From NCBI GenBank assembly GCA_003526845.1, contig DPVM01000005.1, positions 1 through 64,000 of the forward strand: a DNA stretch of 64,000 nt, given 5' to 3'. Below are positions 1 to 7,510 of the stretch, one piece after another. This stretch comes from Oscillospiraceae bacterium. GTDB lineage: Bacteria > Bacillota > Clostridia > Oscillospirales > Acutalibacteraceae. The notes under the pieces were generated by a model. The model did not search any database. It worked only from the letters and a program-made list of their open reading frames with translations, and was not told where the DNA came from. A program made the position numbers and the translations under genes. How positions within the stretch are numbered: position 1 is the first letter of the stretch; each line of letters opens with the position of its first letter.

Positions 1-87
1 GGGGATAATTGGAATATGGAGAATCTAATAGTATTAACACCAGCTTGGTCGAGTATGAAAGAACCACAAAAAGGGTCCCGACAATGA
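1..87 (+). other. possible 3' end of a truncated reading frame
   Basis: Frame 1 is open from the window edge to a TGA at 85-87 and would encode 28 residues ending in KEPQKGSRQ. It uses AT-rich codons (CTA, ATA, GTA, TTA) unlike the genes further in. It may be the tail of a gene that starts outside the window; no family can be assigned. A terminator follows at 118-153, which fits the end of a transcription unit. Confidence 0.25.
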
Positions 88-117
88 AACCACTCGATAA
101 GTAAACAGTTTACATCA

Positions 118-153
118 AAAATGGGCAATTCCAATCGGGATTGCCCATTTTTA
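118..153 (+). terminator. Rho-independent terminator
   Basis: A 12-bp stem (ATGGGCAATTCC with GGGATTGCCCAT, one G-U pair) around an AATC loop is preceded by A residues and followed by five T residues. It closes whatever transcription unit enters from the left edge and lies 40 bp before the TfoX-like gene. Confidence 0.8.
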
Positions 154-192
154 AAACAAACAGAAATACAAATCGAAATTTGAGGTGGAAAT

Positions 193-543
193 ATGGCATC
201 AAGCAAGGAATACTTAGAGTTTATTTTAGGGCAGCTATCTGAGTTAGAAGAAATTACTTATCGAGCTATGATGGGAGAATTTATTATTTATTATCGTGGC
301 AAGATTGTAGGTGGTATCTATGATGATAGATTACTTGTTAAACCGGTAAAATCGGCAATTAGTTATATGCCGACAGCTCCGTATGAATTACCCTATGAGG
401 GAGCAAAAGAGATGTTGTTGGTAGATGAGGTTGATAATAAGGAATTTTTGACAGGCTTGTTTCATGCAATGTATGATGAATTGCCAGCCCTAAAACCGAA
501 AAAAAGAAATAAACAATTCCCAGTTTGCCAACTTGCCCTTTGA
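193..543 (+). CDS. TfoX N-terminal domain protein
   Basis: This 116-residue protein matches the TfoX/Sxy N-terminal domain: the segment ITYRAMMGEF is followed by a beta-hairpin containing GKIVGGIYDDRLLVK and a later acidic helix. Stand-alone proteins of this type are about 105-115 residues and are mostly uncharacterised; TfoX itself regulates competence in Gram-negatives, but that role should not be transferred here. The start is set by GAGGTGGA 4 bp upstream of ATG. The C-terminus is odd. After KPKK the frame runs on for about a dozen atypical residues and stops inside the downstream terminator stem. One more A in the A7 run near 490 would instead give the usual Lys-rich end and an immediate TAA. 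The base composition is more AT-rich than most of the window, so transfer is possible. Confidence 0.8.
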   Translation: MASSKEYLEFILGQLSELEEITYRAMMGEFIIYYRGKIVGGIYDDRLLVKPVKSAISYMPTAPYELPYEGAKEMLLVDEVDNKEFLTGLFHAMYDELPALKPKKRNKQFPVCQLAL

Positions 544-577
544 GAGAGGAGAAATCTTTTCTCAAAGGGCTTTTTTG
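535..577 (+). terminator. Rho-independent terminator overlapping the TfoX-like stop
   Basis: GCCCTTTGAGA pairs with TCTCAAAGGGC (11 bp), followed by six T residues. The left arm contains the annotated TGA stop of the TfoX-like gene, so the terminal codons of that frame are also terminator sequence. Confidence 0.85.
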
Positions 578-835
578 ATTTTATGGATATTCGCAAACTA
601 CAAGCCATGACCCTTTGGTATTTGACTTTTGATTTTCGAGATGAAAATTTAAAGAATGTGAAGAAATGTGTATTGACATTCCAATTTCAAGCCCTGCCGA
701 CAATGCGAAAAATGTCTGCTTGTCGCAGTGCAACGATTTTGCCGGAAACAAACATATTTTGACTAAAATATATAATTTATACAATAATATACCCGCAGAA
801 AGCGCTTTTTCGGTAAAAGTGAAAGCTTGCGGGTA
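578..835 (+). other. gene-poor region with a possible small ORF or gene remnant
   Basis: No convincing gene lies in this stretch. One frame, ATG at 666 to TGA at 837-839 (57 residues, four Cys, ending KVKACGY), has the codon choice typical of this genome (GCC GAC, TGC TTG TCG) but no clear ribosome site. Its stop overlaps the -35 box of the ilvD promoter. It could be a small Cys-containing protein or the decayed end of a larger gene. An inverted repeat (ACCCGCA at about 790, TGCGGGT at about 828) lies inside it. Confidence 0.3.
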
Positions 836-864
836 TTGACTATTAATAAAAAAGTTAGTATAAT
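836..864 (+). promoter_or_regulatory. promoter of ilvD
   Basis: TTGACT (836-841), a 17-bp spacer and a perfect TATAAT (859-864). Transcription should begin near 871, leaving a leader of about 80 nt before ilvD. The leader can fold into an imperfect hairpin (TTCTGTC near 875 with GACGGAG near 902). It is too short for a T-box, and no leucine-rich leader peptide is evident. Confidence 0.8.
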
Positions 865-950
865 TAAGCGATAAGGTTCTGTCACCGCGTTTCGGCGTTG
901 GGACGGAGAATTTTGTTTTTTACATTTTCAAAAACAGGGAGATGTTTTTA

Positions 951-2615
951 ATGAGATCAGATTTGATTAAAGAGGGCCCGTCAAGAGCCCCTCACCGTTC
1001 GCTTTTGAGAGCGCTCGGCATTGACGAGCTTGAAATGAAAAGACCGTTTGTAGCGGTTGTAAACTCAAAAAGCGATTATATTCCTGGTCATATGCACCTT
1101 GACAAAATTGCCGAGCAGGTCAAAGCCGGCATCCGCAACGCAGGCGGTGTTCCGTTTGAATTTAATACAATCGGCGTTTGCGACGGTATTGCTATGAACC
1201 ATAAGGGTATGAAATATTCACTTTGCTCGCGTGAGCTTATCGCAGACAGCATCGAGGTTATGCTTACCGCTCACCCGCTTGATGCAATCGTGTTTATTCC
1301 AAACTGTGATAAAATCGTTCCGGGTATGCTTCTTGCCGCATGCCGTTTGAATTTGCCTTGCATTTTCATCAACGGCGGTCCGATGCTCCCGGGCAAAAGC
1401 ACTGCTACAACAAACCCAATCGGATTGTCCGAACAGTTTGAATATGTCGGCGCAAACGCTGTCGGCAAAATGAGCGATGAAGATCTTGAAAATACAGCCT
1501 TTACCGCTTGCCCGACTTGCGGCTCATGCTCGGGTATGTATACAGCAAACTCGATGAACTGTCTTACAGAGTCAATCGGTATGTCGCTCCCGGGCTCCGG
1601 CACAATCCCGGCTGTTTATTCGGCACGCCTCAGACTTGCAAAAATGGCAGGCGAAAGGGTAATGGATCTTCTTAAGGACGATATTAAACCATCGGATATT
1701 ATTACTGAAAAATCAATTGAAAACGCAATGAGATGCGATATGGCAATCGGTTGCTCAACAAACACAATTTTGCACCTCACTGCCATTGCTCATGCCGCAG
1801 GCCACGATATTAATCTTGACGACCTTAACGAAATGGGCAACAAAACACCTCAAATTTGTAAACTCAACCCTGCATCATCTGTATTTATTACCGACCTTAA
1901 CAATGTCGGCGGTATGCAGGCTGTAATAAAAGAGCTTTCAACAGCAGGTCTTATTCATACAGACTGTCTCACAGTAAGCGGCACGGTTGCCGACAGAATT
2001 GCAAAGGCTCCAGATGCAGACGGCGAGGTTATCAGAAAACTTGACAATCCGTTCTCAAAGGACGGCGGCATCGCTGTTCTCAAGGGCAACCTTGCCGAAG
2101 AGGGCGCAGTTGTTAAGAAGGGCGCAGTTGCTCCCGAAATGATGCAACACAAGGGCCCTGCAAAATGCTATAATTCAGAGGAAGAGGCAATTGCGGCAAT
2201 CAACGGCGGAAAAGTCGTTGCCGGCGATGTTGTTGTCATCAGATACGAAGGTCCTAAGGGCGGACCGGGCATGAGAGAAATGCTTTCACCCACATCTGCT
2301 ATTATCGGTATGGGCCTCGGCTCTTCCGTTGCACTTCTTACAGACGGCCGTTTTTCCGGCGCAACAAGAGGTGCGTCAATCGGTCATGTAAGCCCCGAGG
2401 CGGCAGTCGGAGGAACTATTGCGCTTGTTGAGGACGGCGATGAAATCGAAATCGACATTCCTGCAAGAGTGCTTAAAGTTAATGTTTCCGACGAGGTTTT
2501 GGCTGAAAGAAAAACAAAATGGGTTGCTCCGAAGCAAGAGCTTTCGGGCTATCTTAAGAGATATGCTCAGCATGTTACAAGCGGCAGCCGCGGCGCCGTT
2601 TATGAGGATGACTGA
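951..2615 (+). CDS. ilvD: dihydroxy-acid dehydratase
   Basis: IlvD dehydrates 2,3-dihydroxy-isovalerate and 2,3-dihydroxy-3-methylvalerate to the 2-oxo acids that precede valine, leucine and isoleucine; it is a cytosolic iron-sulfur enzyme. The 554-residue protein is full length. Cluster ligands are visible at C119 (NCDKIVPGM) and C193 (GSCSGMYTANSM). The N-terminal motif reads IPGHMHL, with Gly where the [2Fe-2S] subgroup has a third Cys, so it resembles the oxygen-sensitive E. coli-type [4Fe-4S] enzymes, which fits an anaerobe. GRFSGATRG marks the C-terminal domain. I chose ATG 951 because AGGGAG (936-941) is 9 bp away; the earlier ATG at 942 touches that ribosome site. The gene has its own promoter and no other branched-chain gene is nearby. 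Confidence 0.97.
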   Translation: MRSDLIKEGPSRAPHRSLLRALGIDELEMKRPFVAVVNSKSDYIPGHMHLDKIAEQVKAGIRNAGGVPFEFNTIGVCDGIAMNHKGMKYSLCSRELIADSIEVMLTAHPLDAIVFIPNCDKIVPGMLLAACRLNLPCIFINGGPMLPGKSTATTNPIGLSEQFEYVGANAVGKMSDEDLENTAFTACPTCGSCSGMYTANSMNCLTESIGMSLPGSGTIPAVYSARLRLAKMAGERVMDLLKDDIKPSDIITEKSIENAMRCDMAIGCSTNTILHLTAIAHAAGHDINLDDLNEMGNKTPQICKLNPASSVFITDLNNVGGMQAVIKELSTAGLIHTDCLTVSGTVADRIAKAPDADGEVIRKLDNPFSKDGGIAVLKGNLAEEGAVVKKGAVAPEMMQHKGPAKCYNSEEEAIAAINGGKVVAGDVVVIRYEGPKGGPGMREMLSPTSAIIGMGLGSSVALLTDGRFSGATRGASIGHVSPEAAVGGTIALVEDGDEIEIDIPARVLKVNVSDEVLAERKTKWVAPKQELSGYLKRYAQHVTSGSRGAVYEDD

Positions 2616-2631
2616 TTTTACGGTGTAAATT

Positions 2632-3315
2632 ATGAGTGAAGATAACAAAAGCACTTCACAATTTAATAATTCAAAAAGAAAATCGCATAAAAAGCACTAC
2701 ACTGTACTCCCGTATTTTTCAACACCGATTGTTTATGTGCTCGTTTCGCTGATAGCGATTGTGCCGATATGCTTTGTTTTGATGAATGTTGCTGTTACTG
2801 CGGTTCATTCCGCTCAAAAAACGCTGACACCCGATTTTTGTGATATAACAGCAAGCAGCGAATATAAGCCGTCAACCAAATCAAGCGGCACGGCTGAAAT
2901 TCCAAAGTTTTCCGCATCAAAGAAAATCGGCAAAATCGTTTGCGACAGTGCAGGACTTAATGCCGGCGTTTACTACGGTTTAAACAGAGTTTCTCTGCGA
3001 TATGGGGCGGCGCTTAACGCAAAAACCGCGCTCCCCGGTCAAAGCAAGACAGTTCAGGTTTTTGGCTATTCGTCAACTGCGTTTAAGGCGCTTAAAAATG
3101 TTAAAAAAGGCGACACGCTTTCGTTTGAAACGGAGTGGGGGACATACACTTATTCCGTTACCGACACTTCCGCTTTAGAAACTGCCCCGAGTGCTTCCGA
3201 CAACGAGCTTGTTTTGGCAAGCGATTTGGGCGGTGCGTTTTCTTTTCAAAACGGCAAAATGCTGTATGTTACGGCTCGGCTTGTTTCCGGCCCTTCCGCA
3301 AAGGAGGTGCCGTGA
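2632..3315 (+). CDS. membrane-anchored sortase-fold protein lacking catalytic residues
   Basis: The 227-residue protein has a basic N-terminus, one membrane helix (about residues 30-58) and an extracytoplasmic domain resembling a class D/E sortase. KIGKI..., GVYYGLNRVSLRYGAALN, TALPG and LKNVKKGDTLSFETEWGTYTYSV follow the sortase order and spacing. The three catalytic positions appear lost. The His of the usual GHR motif is Y146 (VFGYSST), the TLxTC Cys aligns with A196 (ELVLASD), and the terminal Arg region reads NGKMLYV. It is therefore unlikely to be a transpeptidase. It may be a structural or ligand-binding relative, but its function is unknown. The gene overlaps the next one (TGATG) and is probably cotranscribed with a four-TM protein and an ABC ATPase. 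The fold assignment is from motif memory, not a search. Confidence 0.7.
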   Translation: MSEDNKSTSQFNNSKRKSHKKHYTVLPYFSTPIVYVLVSLIAIVPICFVLMNVAVTAVHSAQKTLTPDFCDITASSEYKPSTKSSGTAEIPKFSASKKIGKIVCDSAGLNAGVYYGLNRVSLRYGAALNAKTALPGQSKTVQVFGYSSTAFKALKNVKKGDTLSFETEWGTYTYSVTDTSALETAPSASDNELVLASDLGGAFSFQNGKMLYVTARLVSGPSAKEVP

Positions 3316-4184
3316 TGAGCAGAAAATCACATTCGTCCGAAACAAAATCGGTTGTTATCGGCAGGCATTTTCTTTCGTTTGTGCTGTTTTTGGTTATAGC
3401 TGCGCTCAGCTTGACTGTTTTTGTCAGAGCCGATTGTGTTGACGGCAAAAAATATGCGTCGATTTTCACAAACGAAAAATATGTTCAGTCGCTTTATGGC
3501 GATGTCAAGCAGTATGCGTATGATATGTGTGCGCAAAACGGCATCCCGACCGACAGCGTTGACGAGGTAATCACATATGATGCCGTTTACAATACGGTAA
3601 ATGCTTATGCCGTAGGAAATTTTGATAATTCTCAGGACTACACAAAAACTACTTATGAAGACAGAATTTCCGAACTTAATACACAATTAGCCCAAAAAAC
3701 AGAGGATATGATAGGGCAGTATAAAATCAATACTGCCGACAATGCAAATAAAGCATGTAAAAAGTTTTCAAACAATATTTGCGATTATTTAAAAAAGCAG
3801 GTCGTGTTTGAATATACTAATCAGTTGCAAACCGTTTCAAACATCGGCAAAATCGCTTTATCTGTTATTGCCGCCGTGCTTGCGGTTGTCGGCGCAGTGC
3901 TTTTTGCCATCATTTACACAATGGGCAGCAAAAAATATCGCGGGCTTCGTGCAATATCATTTTCGTTTATTGCCTCCGGAATTTTGCAGCTCATTCTGAT
4001 TTTGGGTGTAGAAATAATTAAAACAATGAAACAGCTTGTTATATATCCGAAATATCTTTGTGAGGCTGTTTTGGATTATGTCAATCTGTGTGAGCTTCAT
4101 GTGTTTGTAAGCACATGTGCATCATTCGGCGTTGCAATTGTATTGATTGCATTGGCTTGGAAACTAAAGCGTGATCATAAATAG
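3315..4184 (+). CDS. four-TM membrane protein of unknown function
   Basis: I do not recognise this family. The start is ATG 3315, overlapping the previous stop, with AAGGAGG 7 bp upstream; this gives 289 residues. Topology is one N-terminal helix (about 15-36), an extracytoplasmic domain of about 150 residues that is helical and rich in Tyr and Asn, then three helices (about 188-212, 219-240, 262-284) and a basic end. The order TM1, ectodomain, TM2-4 is the one seen in FtsX/MacB-type ABC permeases, although the size and the partner ATPase (TagH/Wzt type) do not match that class. Translational coupling to the sortase-like gene and an 11-bp gap to the ATPase suggest one complex. A partner or atypical permease for the ATPase is only an inference. 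Confidence 0.6.
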   Translation: MSRKSHSSETKSVVIGRHFLSFVLFLVIAALSLTVFVRADCVDGKKYASIFTNEKYVQSLYGDVKQYAYDMCAQNGIPTDSVDEVITYDAVYNTVNAYAVGNFDNSQDYTKTTYEDRISELNTQLAQKTEDMIGQYKINTADNANKACKKFSNNICDYLKKQVVFEYTNQLQTVSNIGKIALSVIAAVLAVVGAVLFAIIYTMGSKKYRGLRAISFSFIASGILQLILILGVEIIKTMKQLVIYPKYLCEAVLDYVNLCELHVFVSTCASFGVAIVLIALAWKLKRDHK

Positions 4185-4195
4185 AGGGAACTATT

Positions 4196-5218
4196 ATGCA
4201 GAATAACAATCAAAATGTTTTAACAAACGATCAAAAAGATGAAGGACTCAAGGTTTGGGATGGTCCGGAGATTGATGAAGAGCATGACGACCGCGAAGTT
4301 GCGGTTAAAGTTGAGCATGTAACAATGCGTTTCACTCTCAGCAGAGAAAAGGTCGACAATCTTAAGGAATTTGCAATCAAATTTCTTAAACATCAACTTG
4401 TTTACAACAAATTTGTTGCGCTCAACGACATCAGCTTTGAGGTTAAAAAAGGCGACCGCCTTGCCATTCTCGGATTAAACGGTGCAGGTAAAAGTACACT
4501 CCTTAAAACTATCGTAGGTGTTTATAAGCCGACAGAGGGTCAAATCTACAAAACGGGCGTTATCGCTCCTCTTTTGGAACTCGGTGCAGGTTTTGATAAC
4601 GACTATACCGGCAGAGAGAATATTTATCTTTACGGTGCCGTTCTCGGCTATTCGCGTGAATATCTCGACGGCAAGATTGATGAAATTATCGATTTCTCCG
4701 AGCTCGGTCACTTTATCGAAGTTCCGATTAAAAACTATTCCTCGGGTATGAAAGCAAGACTCGGCTTTTCAATCGCAACTGCGGTCGACCCCGATGTTTT
4801 AATCCTTGATGAGGTTTTGTCAGTCGGCGACGCAAAATTCAGGGTTAAGAGCCTTGCAAAAGTTCAGTCGATGTTTGATAAGGGCATCACCGTTCTTTTC
4901 GTTTCGCATAACATTCAACAGGTTAAAGCAATTTGTAACAAAGCGATTTTGCTTGAGCACGGCAATATGATTGCCTACGGCGATGTTGACGAGGTAAGTG
5001 CAATTTACGAAGAAAAAACAACAAAGCCGAAGAATAATGAGGACAAGCACCATGTTGTTGTTCCTCTTACAAAAAAAGAGCTTGAGCGTGATAAAAAAGA
5101 GGCTGAAGCAATCAAAAAAGAGCTTGAGAAAGAGAAAGAACGCAACGAAGCACTTGAAAAGGCTGCAAAAGAGCAGGCTGAAAAAGCACAGCGCGAAAAT
5201 TCAAACTTCTTTAAATAA
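4196..5218 (+). CDS. ABC transporter ATP-binding protein, TagH/Wzt type
   Basis: This is a 340-residue ATPase of the polysaccharide/teichoic-acid export group. It shows Walker A GLNGAGKST, the ELGAGFD stretch typical of Wzt/TagH proteins, signature YSSGMKARL, Walker B VLILDEVLSVGD and the switch His in VSHN. Canonical partners are ABC-2 permeases such as TagG or Wzm that move undecaprenyl-linked polymers across the membrane; none is encoded here. Two unusual parts flank the ATPase core: an acidic, Asn/Gln-rich N-terminal extension of about 35 residues and a charged coiled-coil tail of about 60 residues (LERDKKEAEAIKKELEKE). The gene ends a three-gene unit with the sortase-like and four-TM proteins and is followed by a strong terminator. 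Confidence 0.88.
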   Translation: MQNNNQNVLTNDQKDEGLKVWDGPEIDEEHDDREVAVKVEHVTMRFTLSREKVDNLKEFAIKFLKHQLVYNKFVALNDISFEVKKGDRLAILGLNGAGKSTLLKTIVGVYKPTEGQIYKTGVIAPLLELGAGFDNDYTGRENIYLYGAVLGYSREYLDGKIDEIIDFSELGHFIEVPIKNYSSGMKARLGFSIATAVDPDVLILDEVLSVGDAKFRVKSLAKVQSMFDKGITVLFVSHNIQQVKAICNKAILLEHGNMIAYGDVDEVSAIYEEKTTKPKNNEDKHHVVVPLTKKELERDKKEAEAIKKELEKEKERNEALEKAAKEQAEKAQRENSNFFK

Positions 5219-5230
5219 ACCAAAAATCAA

Positions 5231-5265
5231 ACCGGCAGAGGTATTTGCACCTCTGCCGGTTTTTA
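5231..5265 (+). terminator. terminator of the ABC ATPase operon
   Basis: A perfect 12-bp stem, ACCGGCAGAGGT with ACCTCTGCCGGT, encloses a 6-nt loop and is followed by TTTTT. Confidence 0.9.
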
Positions 5266-5269
5266 TACA

Positions 5270-5306
5270 ATAAAAATAACGGCGTGCCGCTTCGGTACGC
5301 CGTTTG
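5270..5306 (-). terminator. terminator of yebC
   Basis: On the minus strand AACGGCGT pairs with ACGCCGTT, with an inner CCG/CGG pair, followed by ATTTTTATT. It lies just past the yebC stop and works together with the plus-strand terminator between these convergent genes. Confidence 0.75.
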
Positions 5307-5331
5307 CTGTTTAAAATTGCGGAATATGCAA

Positions 5332-6078
5332 TTATTCCTCTTCGTATTCGTCCTCGTTTTCCCAGTTGTGATAAATGTTTTGAACATCGTCGTTTTCTTC
5401 AAACATTTCAATCATTCTTGCCATTTTTTTCATATCCTCGGGGTCATCAAGACGAGTGTATGTTGACGGGATATAAGCCGAGTCGGACGAAATGATATTG
5501 TAACCCTTTTCCGAAAGTTCGTCGCGGATAGCGCCGACATCGTTTGGCTCTGTTCTGATTTCAAAAATCTCCTCATCATCGGTGAGAAAATCGGACGCAC
5601 CTGCCTCAAGAGCATCTTCCATAAGCTGATCCTCATCGACATCCTCTTTTTCGATAACGATTACGCCTTGCTTTTCAAACATAAATGTAACCGAGCCGGG
5701 GTTGCCCATGTTTCCGCCTGCTTTGTCGAAATAGTGGCGAACTTCGCCGGCAGTTCTGTTTCTGTTGTCTGTCAAAGCCTCAACAACTACAGCAACACCC
5801 GAAGGACCGTAGCCCTCATAAATGATTTCTTCATAGTTTGCACCGTCGCCGTCACCGGCTGCCTTTTTGAGCATACGCTCAATGTTGTCGTTCGGCACAT
5901 TGTTTTGTTTTGCTTTTGCGATAACATCACGGAGTTTTGCATTGTTGTTGGGGTCCGGACCGCCGTTTTTAACAGCTACTGCAAGCTCACGGCCGATTTT
6001 AGTAAAAACTTTTGCCCTTGCGGCATCGTTTGCACCCTTTTTTCTTTTGATGGTGCTCCATTTATTATGTCCACTCAT
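5332..6078 (-). CDS. yebC: YebC/PmpR family protein
   Basis: The 248-residue protein begins MSGHNKWSTIKRKKGANDAARAKVF, here split as MSGHNKWSTI and KRKKGANDAARA, the hallmark of the YebC family. It continues with KLRDVIAKAKQNNVPNDNIERML, YEGYGPSGVAVVVE and DKAGGNMGNPGSV. It is full length, with an extra acidic C-terminal tail. Members are cytosolic; some act as DNA-binding regulators (PmpR), and more recent work on the family links some to relief of ribosome stalling at proline stretches. It is monocistronic, divergent from glyA, and has its own promoter (TTGAAA, 17 bp, TAAAAT). Confidence 0.95.
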   Translation of the reverse strand: MSGHNKWSTIKRKKGANDAARAKVFTKIGRELAVAVKNGGPDPNNNAKLRDVIAKAKQNNVPNDNIERMLKKAAGDGDGANYEEIIYEGYGPSGVAVVVEALTDNRNRTAGEVRHYFDKAGGNMGNPGSVTFMFEKQGVIVIEKEDVDEDQLMEDALEAGASDFLTDDEEIFEIRTEPNDVGAIRDELSEKGYNIISSDSAYIPSTYTRLDDPEDMKKMARMIEMFEENDDVQNIYHNWENEDEYEEE

Positions 6079-6115
6079 AGTAATTAGCCTTTCTGTTGTT
6101 TTTTAACTAACAGTT

Positions 6116-6144
6116 ATTTTATCACAGATAAAGCGTGCTTTCAA
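6116..6144 (-). promoter_or_regulatory. promoter of yebC
   Basis: On the minus strand TTGAAA, a 17-bp spacer and TAAAAT lie about 38 bp before the yebC ATG. Confidence 0.7.
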
Positions 6145-6159
6145 GTGCTAATTTTGTGG

Positions 6160-6188
6160 TTGTATAAATGATTATAATATGGTATTAT
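6160..6188 (+). promoter_or_regulatory. promoter of glyA
   Basis: TTGTAT (6160-6165), 17 bp, TATTAT (6183-6188). A second TATAAT at 6173-6178 has no matching -35 box. The leader is only about 30 nt, so no riboswitch fits. Confidence 0.5.
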
Positions 6189-6223
6189 ATTAAAGATAAT
6201 ATTTATCTTAAGGAGGATAAAAA

Positions 6224-7477
6224 ATGTATTCAGATTATTTTGATTCAATAGGCATTGTTGCTCAAACCGATAAAGAGGTTGCCGACGCAATGTCACTCGA
6301 GCTTAAAAGACAGAGAGATAATATCGAGCTTATAGCATCCGAAAACCTTGTTTCTCCGCAGGTTATGGCTGCAATGGGCTCCGTTTTGACTAATAAATAC
6401 GCCGAGGGTCTCCCGGGAAAGCGCTATTACGGCGGCTGCCAGTATGTTGACATTGTTGAGAATATCGCAATCAAGCGCGCGTGTGAACTTTTCGGTTGTG
6501 AATATGCAAATGTTCAGCCTCACTCGGGCGCACAGGCTAACACTGCCGTTTATCTTGCACTTCTCAAACCGGGCGATACCGTAATGGGTATGAGCCTTGA
6601 CAACGGTGGTCACCTCACTCACGGCTCACCGGCTAACATTTCGGGCAAGTATTTCAACTTCGTTCCTTACGGCGTTGACGAGAGCGGATATATCGACCTT
6701 GCCGCATTTGCAAAGCAGGTTAATAAGGTTAAACCGAAACTTATTGTTGCCGGCGCATCTGCATATCCGAGAGAGATTGATTTTAAAACAATGGCTGACA
6801 TTGCACATGCAAACGGCGCAATGTTTATGGTAGATATGGCTCATATTGCAGGACTTGTTGCCGCAGGCTTGCATCAGTCACCTGTTCCTTATGCCGATGT
6901 TGTCACAACAACAACACACAAAACACTTCGCGGACCTCGCGGCGGTCTTATCCTCTGCAACAATCCGTATCTTATTAAAAAACTTAATTCCGCAGTGTTC
7001 CCGGGTACACAAGGCGGACCGCTTATGCATGTAATCGCAGGCAAGGCTGTTTGCTTCGGCGAGGCTCTTAAACCCGAGTTTAAGGAATATCAGCAAAGAG
7101 TTATCGACAATGCGCAGGCTCTTGCAAACGGCCTTACTTCGAGGGGTCTCAACCTCGTTTCGGGCGGAACCGATAACCACCTTTGTCTTCTCGATTTGAG
7201 AGGCACAGGCGTTACAGGTAAGGAACTTGAGGCAAGACTTGACGATGTGCATATCACACTCAACAAAAACACTGTTCCTAACGAGCCGCTTTCACCGTTC
7301 GTTACAAGCGGTGTTCGCATCGGCACACCTGCCGCAACCACAAGAGGACTTAACACAGACGATTTCGACAAAATCGCAGAGTTTATTTATCTTGCTGTCA
7401 CAGATTTTGAAAACAAAAAGGATTATATCACAAAGGGCGTAGCCGAAATTTGTGCAAAATATCCGCTTTACGAATAA
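6224..7477 (+). CDS. glyA: serine hydroxymethyltransferase
   Basis: GlyA interconverts serine plus tetrahydrofolate and glycine plus 5,10-methylene-tetrahydrofolate, the main one-carbon source for purine and thymidylate synthesis. The 417-residue protein has the expected length. It shows RQRDNIELIASEN near the N-terminus, the VQPHSGAQAN loop, and the PLP-binding lysine K233 in TTTTHKTLRGPRGG. The start ATG follows AAGGAGGA by 6 bp. A cell-envelope gene follows 33 bp downstream with no terminator between, so read-through into the CDP-glycerol enzymes is likely. Confidence 0.97.
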   Translation: MYSDYFDSIGIVAQTDKEVADAMSLELKRQRDNIELIASENLVSPQVMAAMGSVLTNKYAEGLPGKRYYGGCQYVDIVENIAIKRACELFGCEYANVQPHSGAQANTAVYLALLKPGDTVMGMSLDNGGHLTHGSPANISGKYFNFVPYGVDESGYIDLAAFAKQVNKVKPKLIVAGASAYPREIDFKTMADIAHANGAMFMVDMAHIAGLVAAGLHQSPVPYADVVTTTTHKTLRGPRGGLILCNNPYLIKKLNSAVFPGTQGGPLMHVIAGKAVCFGEALKPEFKEYQQRVIDNAQALANGLTSRGLNLVSGGTDNHLCLLDLRGTGVTGKELEARLDDVHITLNKNTVPNEPLSPFVTSGVRIGTPAATTRGLNTDDFDKIAEFIYLAVTDFENKKDYITKGVAEICAKYPLYE

Positions 7478-7510
7478 TTTTTGATTAAATACTACGGGAG
7501 GTGAGGGCAA

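Noticed and set aside
583..762. 59-codon plus-strand frame (starts Met-Asp-Ile-Arg-Lys) directly after the TfoX terminator
   Set aside because: It has no ribosome site, lies in the run-out of a terminator and its amino-acid pattern looks random.
871..950. Possible T-box or leader-peptide attenuator before ilvD
   Set aside because: The leader is only about 80 nt, has no T-box sequence or terminator and encodes no branched-chain-rich peptide.
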